A stretch of DNA of 64,000 nucleotides, from positions 248,001 to 312,000 of the forward strand of contig NZ_JAUOPN010000002.1 of the NCBI RefSeq assembly GCF_030547005.1, written 5' to 3'. Below the pieces are notes generated by a model. It made no database searches and was not told the origin of the DNA. It was given only the letters and a program-made list of their open reading frames with translations. Source of the DNA: Maribacter sp. 1_MG-2023. GTDB lineage: Bacteria; Bacteroidota; Bacteroidia; Flavobacteriales; Flavobacteriaceae. The translations under genes were made by a program, and so were the position numbers. This document shows positions 58,063 through 64,000 of the stretch, one piece after another. Every line of letters begins with the position of its first letter. The first letter of the stretch is position 1.

Positions 58063-58779
58063 GTTATTACCTACACGTTTTGCAGCCACTTTACTTTTAA
58101 CGTAAATACTAAAATCATCAGCATATCTTACATAACGATGTCCTCGTTGTTCTAATTCTTTATCCAGCTCATTGAGCAGGATATTAGAGAGCAATGGACT
58201 TAATGGCGAACCCTGAGGAACGCCTTTTCTGCGTTTTTGTAATCTACCGTTAATCAGTATAGGCGCTCTAAGAAATGAACGCAATAACCGCATCGTGGCT
58301 TTGCACTGTACCTTTTTGTAAATCAACTCTAGAAGTATATAATGTGATACTTCATCAAAGAAACTCTTTAAATCAATATCTACTATATGTTGAAAACCAG
58401 CATTGATATTTAAAAGACTTTGTGCGGTGGCCTGATGGGCATTACGTTGTGGTCTGAACCCGTAACTATGCTTTTGAAAGTCTGGCTCAAATAAAGGTTG
58501 CAATACTTGATGTATTGCTTGTTGAAACACTCTGTCAACAACCGTAGGAATACCGAGTAATCGTTTCTTACCATTGCTCTTGGGGATTTCAACGCCTAGT
58601 ATAGGAGACACCTGATAGGTCTTTCTTTCTATTTGTGAGATATACTGCTTTGCGTAGCCCTGTAGTGTAGATTTTAACTCATTAATGTGAACTTTATCCA
58701 CACCTGCAGATCCCTTGTTGCGATACACTCGCGCATAGGCTTCGTTTAGATTCTTTTTACTTGTTACATGTTTAATCAA
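58063..58779 (-). pseudogene. ltrA: Group II intron maturase, N-terminal half
   Basis: The reverse-transcriptase half, about 239 residues from a TTG at 58779. It shows NEAYARVYRNKGSAGVDKV, RLLGIPTVVDRVFQQAIHQVL, KHSYGFRPQRNAHQA, DIDLKSFFDEV, KGVPQGSPLSPLLSNILL and the catalytic YADD in RYVRYADDFSIY, all RT motifs 0-5. It ends at the IS junction after KRVGNN. The rest lies at 55095-55652. All catalytic residues for reverse transcription are intact in this half, but the thumb and X domains needed for splicing are elsewhere. Confidence 0.85.
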
Positions 58780-59109
58780 TACTCATAATTTGAATTGCCG
58801 TCTCGCTTAATCAAAGGCTATTATTCTACTAGAAAACTATCCGTAACATAAAACAATTCCTTAGTTTATTAAAGACAATTATCGTTCTGTCCTTCACTAA
58901 AATATCAGGCTTTAGCTACTATGACTTCTGCTGACTTCTCTACTAGACCAACTCGTGGTTATAGAGACCTCCCCAGGTAAGAACATCTTCTTTCTCTCGA
59001 TCCCTGCCGTATCTACATAATTACCCTTTTGGTAATCTTTGGGGCGTAACAATGATGTGCTTGCTTACCCGAGTAATTATGCCTCATATACGGTTCCTGC
59101 TTGGTTTAT

Positions 59110-59128
59110 CCTGAGCATAGCCGAAGGG
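59110..59128. repeat. Short dispersed-type motif inside the intron 5' region
   Basis: CCTGAGCATAGCCGAAGGG matches a class of short motifs (CTGAGC..AG.CGAAG) that I associate with scattered repeats in flavobacterial genomes. It sits within intron domain I, which suggests insertion into a loop that tolerates it. Only one copy is seen in this window. Confidence 0.35.
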
Positions 59129-59295
59129 TCAGTACCGAGATTTGTAATCCTGCTTTCTTCAGTCCTAGCTTCACAACTAGCAACCTTGCAGCTTACTAAT
59201 GGTTCAAGGCGTTACCCCTGCCCATAAGGGACTTGCACCCTCTAAATTAATTAACTACATTTCTGTAGTTAAAAAGATGCCCATACTGGGCACAC

Positions 59296-59484
59296 ACAGA
59301 ACCTACAATCAATACGGGCTTAGGGCTTAAACGCTAAGGTCTGGGTATATTTATGAGGTCGCAAAATCTTTGGAATTTTGCTTTCGAACAAAAAAAGAAA
59401 AAACAAAAAAAAAGATTTTGCTATGTGCGTAGCGGAAAGCAAACGCAAGTTTGCTCCCGTACTGTTCATAGCTTAAACGCTATC
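59296..59484 (+). repeat. attC-like cassette boundary S5, interrupted by the group II intron
   Basis: The main part spans 59296-59484; the first four bases (GATA) are at 55005-55008 across the intron. Joined, the left end GATAACAGAACCTACAATCA then ATACGGG is complementary to the right end CCCGTACTGTTCATAGCTTA then AACGCTATC. The interior shares GCTTAAACGCTAAGGTCTGG and GGTCGC with S2. The right box is CTATC rather than GTT, so this half has drifted. The lipoprotein gene follows 17 bases later. Confidence 0.65.
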
Positions 59485-59500
59485 AAAGTTCAAATAAAAG

Positions 59501-59686
59501 ATGATATTAAAAAGAATTTTATTGATAGCTATTTTTGGAGTGGTATTCTTAGGTTGCGAAACTGAGTCGCTACCTTGTGAAGATGGGTTTATAGAATTAC
59601 CAGGTCAAAATGGACCTGTTTGCGTGCCTGAAGGAGAGGTAAGAGCTGTTAACATGTCAACACCCCTAAGTTCAAATAAACAATAA
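59501..59686 (+). CDS. Small lipoprotein, 61 aa (cassette gene)
   Basis: The sequence ILKRILLIAIFGVVFLGCETES is a lipoprotein signal with the lipobox FLGC (cysteine at residue 19). The mature part is about 43 residues and has two further cysteines (LPCEDGF and PVCVPEG) that could pair, then a serine-rich end. No family is recognised. It is the first gene after attC-like site S5 and ends 5 bases before the EcsC gene, so the two are one cassette and probably one transcript. Confidence 0.65.
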   Translation: MILKRILLIAIFGVVFLGCETESLPCEDGFIELPGQNGPVCVPEGEVRAVNMSTPLSSNKQ

Positions 59687-59691
59687 ATAAT

Positions 59692-60525
59692 ATGCTGGTT
59701 AAAAATGCCCTTTCTAGAGAAGACCTTGAAACCATTAAAAAGTGTAAAGCTTCAATGGAGAATATAGGTTGGGCTATAAAAGGAGTTAATGTTATTGGAA
59801 ACTCTTTAGAAACAGGGGCTAGATTTATTCCTGAAAAAGCGTTAAACATCCTTCAAAAATCTACAGAAAAAATATTGTTGGGATTATTAAAGGCTAATCT
59901 CCTTACCATTTCAAAAAACAAACAGTTAAAAGAACCTTCTAGTATTACGTATAAAGCTATAGTTATTGGCTCAGGAACAGTTGGTGGTTTTTTCGGTTCG
60001 ACTACGGGCATTGGAACAGCCATTTTCGCTTCTGAAATGACCATTACCACGAAGTATATTTTACGCAGTATTATGGATATAGCTAGAAGCCAGGGTGAGG
60101 ATATTTATTCTCTTGAAGGGCAAATGCAATGTATGGAAGTATTTGCGTTAGGAGGCAAGTCAAAAGATGATGATAGTATTGATACAAGCTATTATGTAGC
60201 ACGCGCTGCTTTGTCATCAACTTTAAAGAATCTTACTTCGGCTAGTTTACAAGCGGCTATTAAGACTGCTGCAAATAGTTCTGTTGTTTTTGGTTCTAAT
60301 GCTATGAATAAATTCATCACCCAAATAGCAGCGAGATTTAGTGTATTAATTAGCGAGAAGTTTATGGCACAAGCTGTACCAATTGCCGGAGCACTAGGTG
60401 GTGGTTCTATGAACTTTATTTTTATCAATCATTTTCAGAAAATGGCTACTTCACACTTTACACTAAGAAGGTTGGAGCGTAAATATGGTGAAGATGCTGT
60501 GATGAAGGCATATTCAAAAATCTAA
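59692..60525 (+). CDS. EcsC-family protein (cassette gene)
   Basis: A 277-residue EcsC-family protein. A central stretch with glycine-rich amphipathic helices (IVIGSGTVGGFFGSTTGIGTAIFASEM) and the C-terminal signature AVPIAGALGGGSMNFIFINHFQ, followed by HFTLRRLERKYGED, match the family throughout. EcsC proteins are poorly understood; they sit at or in the inner membrane and have been linked to secretion or stress. The partner lipoprotein upstream suggests a joint envelope role. Start at ATG 59692 is 5 bases after the lipoprotein stop. Confidence 0.8.
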   Translation: MLVKNALSREDLETIKKCKASMENIGWAIKGVNVIGNSLETGARFIPEKALNILQKSTEKILLGLLKANLLTISKNKQLKEPSSITYKAIVIGSGTVGGFFGSTTGIGTAIFASEMTITTKYILRSIMDIARSQGEDIYSLEGQMQCMEVFALGGKSKDDDSIDTSYYVARAALSSTLKNLTSASLQAAIKTAANSSVVFGSNAMNKFITQIAARFSVLISEKFMAQAVPIAGALGGGSMNFIFINHFQKMATSHFTLRRLERKYGEDAVMKAYSKI

Positions 60526-60628
60526 AATTAATAATAAACCGGAAGATGAACTTCCCACTCAGTCGCAAGTGTTACGCCAGACTTCTAACTTGGATGAAAA
60601 ATAACTTAAACGGAAAAAAAACGCTGGG

Positions 60629-60853
60629 CAATAATTGCTATGATTAATACGGACTTCAGGTCAAAACCGAAAGGTCTGCGTATACCTGCCTGCCGGCAGG
60701 CAGTTTTAAGAGCTCGCTATTCCCGATAGCTATCGGGAATGGATTTATCTTTGAGCAAGAAAAAATAATACTAAACATCAAGCTTTAGCTTCGTGCGCAG
60801 AAATAAAATTATTACTTTACTACTAAGTTCTTAGCTTAATCTAAATGTTAACT
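60629..60853 (+). repeat. attC-like cassette boundary S6, with two embedded perfect palindromes
   Basis: Left ATTGCTATGATTAATACGGA then CTTC matches the start of S2 and S5, with AAC drifted to AAT. The interior repeats the family core (GGTCTGCGTATA, TTTGAGCAAG, AAGCTTTAGCTTCGTGCG). Two perfect palindromes are inserted: 18 bp at 60686-60703 (CTGCCTGCC/GGCAGGCAG) and 22 bp at 60719-60740 (ATTCCCGATAG/CTATCGGGAAT). The right half after 60800 is degenerate and ends in GTTAACT. The gap 60526-60628 before the site has no gene. Confidence 0.55.
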
Positions 60854-60870
60854 ATCATCTAAAAACCGCT

Positions 60871-61995
60871 ATGAAAATAAAACCATTTAAGTTAGAAAGG
60901 TATTATACCTTACACGAACATAGTGCTAAATATTCGTTGTGCAATTCTGATTGTGAAGCTATGACAATAGCCGATTTACTTTCATTAGAAAATGGAGCAA
61001 AAGAAGCGTTTGACAACACATGGTTGGGTTATACTCATACGCAAGGTAGTCCAGAATTAAGAAGAGATATTACTACAATTTACAGCAAAATAACGGCAGA
61101 GGATGTCATTGTTTGTACAGGGGCACAAGAACCAATTTTCTTGTTTTCTCATGCTATGCTAAACTCAGACGATGAAGTTATAGTGCAAACACCTTGCTAC
61201 CAATCTTTACAATCTGTACCAGAAAGTATAGGCTGCAAGGTGTTGAGTTGGCATGTACGTTACGAAAAAAACGTTCCTTGTTTTGATATTGAAGCGTTAA
61301 AAAAAATAATAACTAACAAAACCAAAGTTATTTATTTAAATGCGCCACATAACCCTACTGGGTTTCTTTTTACAAAAGAAGAACAACAAGCAATTATAGA
61401 ACTCGCAAGAATTAACAATATCATCATTTTTTGCGATGAAGTTTACAGAGAATTAGAACACAAACCTTCATTTGCAATTCCTGCTTTTGCCGATGCTTAT
61501 GAAAATGGTGTTTCTATAGGTGTTATGTCTAAAGCATATGGTTTACCCGGATTAAGAATAGGCTGGCTAGCAACAAAAAACCAATCCATTTTAGAAAAAG
61601 TAGCTATTCTTAAAGAGTATACAACCATTTGTAATGCCGGACCAAGTGAATTTTTAGCAGGTGTTGCATTACGAAACAGGCATGCTATTTTAGATAAAAA
61701 TCTAAAAATAATACAAGATAATCTTCCGCTTTATGATACCTTTTTTACAAAATACGCAGACTTGTTTTCTTGGTATAAACCAAATGCCGGACCAATAGCT
61801 TTTGTAAAAATGCATTTTGATACCAATGACATGGATTTTGCCGAACAAGTGCTTAAAGAAAAGAGTGTATTAATACTTCCTAGTGGCGTGTATGATTTTA
61901 ACGGCTATTTTAGAATAGGTTTTGGTAGACAAAAAACACCGGAAGCATTAGAACAATTTGAATCTTTTGTTTTAGAAAATTTAATGGGCAAATGA
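60871..61995 (+). CDS. PLP-dependent class I/II aminotransferase (cassette gene)
   Basis: A 374-residue fold-type I aminotransferase. It has the NAPHNPTGFLF loop, the PLP aspartate in IIIFCDEVYRE, and the Schiff-base lysine in VMSKAYGLPGLRIGW. The N-terminal MKIKPFKLERYYTLHEHSAKYSL is unusual and resembles the capreomycidine-synthase-like group, which work on arginine derivatives. It overlaps the next gene by 4 bases (ATGA), so the two act in one pathway. No regulator or carrier protein is present. It starts 17 bases after site S6. Confidence 0.85.
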   Translation: MKIKPFKLERYYTLHEHSAKYSLCNSDCEAMTIADLLSLENGAKEAFDNTWLGYTHTQGSPELRRDITTIYSKITAEDVIVCTGAQEPIFLFSHAMLNSDDEVIVQTPCYQSLQSVPESIGCKVLSWHVRYEKNVPCFDIEALKKIITNKTKVIYLNAPHNPTGFLFTKEEQQAIIELARINNIIIFCDEVYRELEHKPSFAIPAFADAYENGVSIGVMSKAYGLPGLRIGWLATKNQSILEKVAILKEYTTICNAGPSEFLAGVALRNRHAILDKNLKIIQDNLPLYDTFFTKYADLFSWYKPNAGPIAFVKMHFDTNDMDFAEQVLKEKSVLILPSGVYDFNGYFRIGFGRQKTPEALEQFESFVLENLMGK

Positions 61996-62945
61996 TAAAT
62001 ATAAACTACGAACAAATAAATGAACTATTGAAAATAGAGGATTTATTTGAACCGGTAAAACAGGCATTTATTGACTATAACCCATCATCGCTTATTGGGA
62101 TTCCTGTAAGTTTACTCCACTTTCCAAATAATGCGGATACACATATAAAAACCGCTGCTATAAAAGGATATGATTACTTTTCTATAAAAGTAGTTTCCAT
62201 GTTTCCTGACAATGCAAAGCAAAACCTATCTCCTTTTAGTGGCGCTATTTTTCTGTTTGATGCTAAAACAGGTTTTCCTACTGCCATTTTAAACGATAAA
62301 GGCATTATTACAGATTTAAGAACTGCAGCTGCAGGTGCTGTAATTACCGATTTTGTAGCTTCAAAATCTTCAAAATCGGTTGCTGTTATTGGTACTGGTA
62401 TACAAGCATACCATCAAGTATTTGCTTTGGCGAAACTAAGACGGATCAATACACTCGCCATTTATGGTCGTAGCAAGGAAAAAGCACTTTCATTAAAAGA
62501 AAAACTGACTCATTCTTATCCTGACTTGAAAGTAGACTTAGTTGACAGCGTAGAGAAAGCAGTAAAAGAATCTGAAATAATCATTACTACTACGTCAAGT
62601 AAAACACCTCTTATAAAGGGTAAATGGTTGCAGAAAGAACAACACATAACTGCAGTTGGCTCTGACGATATTTATAAAAATGAAATGGATAGCGATTGTC
62701 TTCATGTTGCCGATACTATTTTTATTGATAGTCTAGAACTAAACAAAAAATATGGGGAATATGCTCATGCAATAAAATCTTCACCGCGTCTAATTGATAA
62801 GACCGTAGAGTTTGGTAATGCTTTTCAGAATACAGGATTTCAAAATTCTGATAATAAAATTACAATAGCAAAACTGGTTGGTGTAGGAATCCAAGATCTG
62901 GCAGCATCGATTGTTGTAATGAATAAATTAAACAACCCAGGTTGA
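61992..62945 (+). CDS. Ornithine cyclodeaminase/mu-crystallin family protein
   Basis: A 317-residue protein of the ornithine cyclodeaminase family: the catalytic-loop block HIKTAAIKGYDYFSIKVVSMFP with conserved lysines, the helix TDLRTAAAGAVITDFVASK, the Rossmann VAVIGTGIQAYHQV and the switch TAVGSDDIYKNEMD. Members either cyclise ornithine-like amino acids using NAD or reduce imino acids. Together with the coupled aminotransferase it suggests synthesis or breakdown of a non-standard, perhaps cyclic, amino acid. It is the last gene before repeat R3, which starts 21 bases later. Confidence 0.85.
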   Translation: MININYEQINELLKIEDLFEPVKQAFIDYNPSSLIGIPVSLLHFPNNADTHIKTAAIKGYDYFSIKVVSMFPDNAKQNLSPFSGAIFLFDAKTGFPTAILNDKGIITDLRTAAAGAVITDFVASKSSKSVAVIGTGIQAYHQVFALAKLRRINTLAIYGRSKEKALSLKEKLTHSYPDLKVDLVDSVEKAVKESEIIITTTSSKTPLIKGKWLQKEQHITAVGSDDIYKNEMDSDCLHVADTIFIDSLELNKKYGEYAHAIKSSPRLIDKTVEFGNAFQNTGFQNSDNKITIAKLVGVGIQDLAASIVVMNKLNNPG

Positions 62946-62965
62946 TTCTTAAATAAAGACGAATT

Positions 62966-63413
62966 ACTTACCGGCTACGCTGGCAAATCGCATAAAAAAG
63001 TGAACCTTGAATCATTAGAGCTTAGTTAAACAGCAAAGTTTGTTCTAAAACAACTGCTTTACCCAGCCAAAAAACAAACTACTAGGTTTGTTTCCTTTCA
63101 AAATTCCCCTTTATACTTCGTACACCTTGCATTTTATCGATACAATTGCGATTGCTGTCGTTACAATCAACAATTATAAACACATGCTATAAGTAAAAAA
63201 CCGACTACTTGGTCGGTTCGCTGTTTTTAGGGTGATTCTCTTCTTAGAGCTATTTATGACACATTAATTCTATAAAATTTATGATGATTATGGTTTTCCG
63301 TAATGGAATGTAAGATGTTAATTGTAGGTTTATTCTTTAATAGTATATTAGCTAGGTACGCTTTAACCACCAAAACAAGAAATAAACGTACCCGGTACGT
63401 TTATATGTACGTT
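62966..63413 (+). repeat. ogt-tail repeat, copy R3
   Basis: Begins with a degraded ogt end (TTACTTACCGGCTACGCTGG, matching ogt 42058-42076) whose frame is interrupted by stops, then follows R1 closely to about 63340. The last 65 bases match R2 only: GCTAGGTACGCTTTAACCAC, AAACGTACC facing GGTACGTTT, and the close ATGTACGTTA. Landmarks and hairpins are as in R1. The PLD gene starts 46 bases after it. Confidence 0.8.
63199..63228 (+). terminator. Terminator-like hairpin in R3
   Basis: AACCGAC (63199-63205) pairs perfectly with GTCGGTT (63212-63218) across six bases, followed by CGCTGTTTTTA. The same place in R1 and R2 has CAAC in the left arm, giving one mismatch. A second hairpin, AAACAAAC (63072-63079) with GTTTGTTT (63086-63093), lies upstream in the same repeat. 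Both would shut off transcription entering the next module. Confidence 0.5.
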
Positions 63414-63458
63414 ATAACCAATTAAAAAACAAAGCGATCACGATAAAAAATATTAAAA

Positions 63459-64000
63459 ATGGCTGAATTTCTAGACACACAAGGTGTATCATATTATTTA
63501 AAAAAGTTAATTGATAATTCTGATGACAAATTATATCTAATAAGTCCATACTTACAACTTAACAATCAACTAAAACTCTCGTTAGAAGATAGACATAAGT
63601 TCTCAATAGACATTGTTATGATTTATGGTAAAGTTTCAGAAATAAATCCAGCAGATAGTGAATGGCTAACATCTATGCCAGGAATTAAACTTATGTTTCA
63701 TAAAGACCTACACGCTAAATGTTATTTTAATGGCAAAGAAGCAATAATTACTTCAATGAATTTGTATATGTTCTCTCAACAAAATAATGTAGAGATGGGT
63801 ATTTATGTGTCAAAAAAAGATGATGAAAAACTATACAATCAAATTGCAAAAGAAGTTGACAGGATTAAACGAGGAAGTGAGCATAGAACAATTTCGGTTA
63901 AAAAAGTTGAAAATATAATCCCTGAACCTAAAATAGAAAAAGAAACTCCAAAAACAGAAGCAAAAAAAGATTATTCTAAATCAAAACTTTTGACCACCAA
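63459..64000 (+). CDS. Phospholipase-D-like protein, incomplete at window end
   Basis: An open frame from ATG 63459 (MAEFLDTQGVSYYLKKLI) runs without a stop past 64000. It shows YLISPYLQLNNQLK and one HKD-type motif, LHAKCYFNGKEAIITSMNLY, as in PLD-like nucleases and phosphodiesterases. Only one HKD is visible, so the enzyme would need to dimerise, or a second motif may lie outside. The final residues are lysine- and glutamate-rich. It directly follows R3 and starts the third module. PLD-like domains occur in restriction or anti-phage systems as well as in lipid metabolism; no choice is possible here. Confidence 0.7.
   Translation, partial: MAEFLDTQGVSYYLKKLIDNSDDKLYLISPYLQLNNQLKLSLEDRHKFSIDIVMIYGKVSEINPADSEWLTSMPGIKLMFHKDLHAKCYFNGKEAIITSMNLYMFSQQNNVEMGIYVSKKDDEKLYNQIAKEVDRIKRGSEHRTISVKKVENIIPEPKIEKETPKTEAKKDYSKSKLLTT

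Larger units (their letters stand above)
55653..58065 (+). mobile_element. IS91-like element with tyrosine recombinase, inserted in the intron maturase
   Basis: Two plus-strand genes, a tyrosine recombinase and an IS91-type HUH transposase, overlap by one base and are followed by about 270 non-coding bases (57791-58062). Edges are set by the points where maturase sequence stops: GTT at 55650-55652 and again at 58063-58065. The shared GTT is either a 3-bp duplication or chance end homology; IS91 elements usually make none. GAAC, the usual IS91 flanking tetranucleotide, appears at the left edge. The right end has palindromic GGCGCGCC. About 2.41 kb in total. Insertion is younger than the intron. 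Confidence 0.75.
55009..59295 (-). mobile_element. Group II intron, split by an IS91-like element
   Basis: On the minus strand the 5' end GTGTGCCCAG (59295-59286) and the 3' end CTACTCGAT (55017-55009) frame the element. About 1.87 kb remains once the 2.4-kb IS is subtracted. Domain V-like GAACCGCCGTATACGAGACC then CGTACGTACGG lies near 55051-55089 and a domain VI hairpin (CTCTGC...GCAGAG) in 55009-55050. The 5' non-coding part spans 58780-59295. The maturase gene is cut in two. Joining the flanks (GATA from 55005-55008 with ACAGAACC from 59296) rebuilds the left box of attC-like site S5, so the intron entered the cassette boundary. Confidence 0.75.

Noticed and set aside
60686..60740. The two perfect palindromes as transcription terminators
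   Set aside because: No T-run follows and they lie inside a larger recombination-type site, so dispersed repeat insertion fits better.
47059..60870. CRISPR array in the repeat-rich intergenic DNA
   Set aside because: The repeats are long palindromes about 135-225 bases in size, separated by whole genes, not short regular direct repeats with unique spacers.

Overview
The window looks like a chromosomal segment of a marine-type Flavobacteriaceae (Bacteroidota). The signs are AT-rich DNA, very weak Shine-Dalgarno signals, a few TAnnTTTG-type -7 boxes, a HemC-HemD fusion, DUF3050, DUF1460 and DUF4421-like proteins, and one-component-style sensors with a Reg_prop propeller. Placement near Maribacter, Zobellia or Arenibacter is a guess from style only.

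Region 1 (1-42.1 kb) is ordinary core chromosome. It starts with a SnoaL-like gene broken by a stop codon, a radical SAM protein, a secreted protein of unknown function, an enoyl-CoA hydratase, an NtrY-like sensor kinase, a transglutaminase and a propeller-type histidine kinase. Two tandem secreted BNR/VPS10-like propellers, a secreted alpha/beta hydrolase and a MATE exporter follow. Most of a haem pathway is spread over 10-39 kb: hemJ, hemH, hemA, a hemCD fusion, hemE, hemF and hemB. An AraC regulator is divergent from hemA. Together they convert glutamyl-tRNA to protohaem except for the HemL step, which is not in the window. An ABC transporter whose permease is fused to an M1 peptidase, a serine hydrolase, a CNNM/CBS protein and the DNA-repair gene ogt close the region.

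Region 2 (42.1-64.0 kb) is an accessory island starting exactly at the 3' end of ogt. The ogt tail plus about 300-400 bp of downstream DNA occurs three times (42.06, 52.29 and 62.97 kb), dividing the island into modules of roughly 10 kb. Inside, most genes sit alone or in pairs between long imperfect palindromes of about 135-225 bp. Each begins with a YAAC-type box and ends with a GTT box, like the attC sites of integron gene cassettes. No integron integrase is visible. Cargo includes an Avs-like STAND ATPase with two membrane helices (candidate anti-phage sensor), a bestrophin, a LytTR regulator with an acyltransferase, an FG-GAP lipoprotein, a small lipoprotein with an EcsC protein, a PLP aminotransferase with an ornithine-cyclodeaminase-like protein, and a phospholipase-D-like protein cut by the window end.

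The island also holds a nested set of mobile elements. A group II intron lies at the AAC box of one attC-like site, and an IS91-like element (tyrosine recombinase plus HUH transposase) has split the intron's maturase gene. The attC-like array, the ogt-tail repeats and the intron at a cassette boundary together are the best candidate for an undescribed gene-capture system here.
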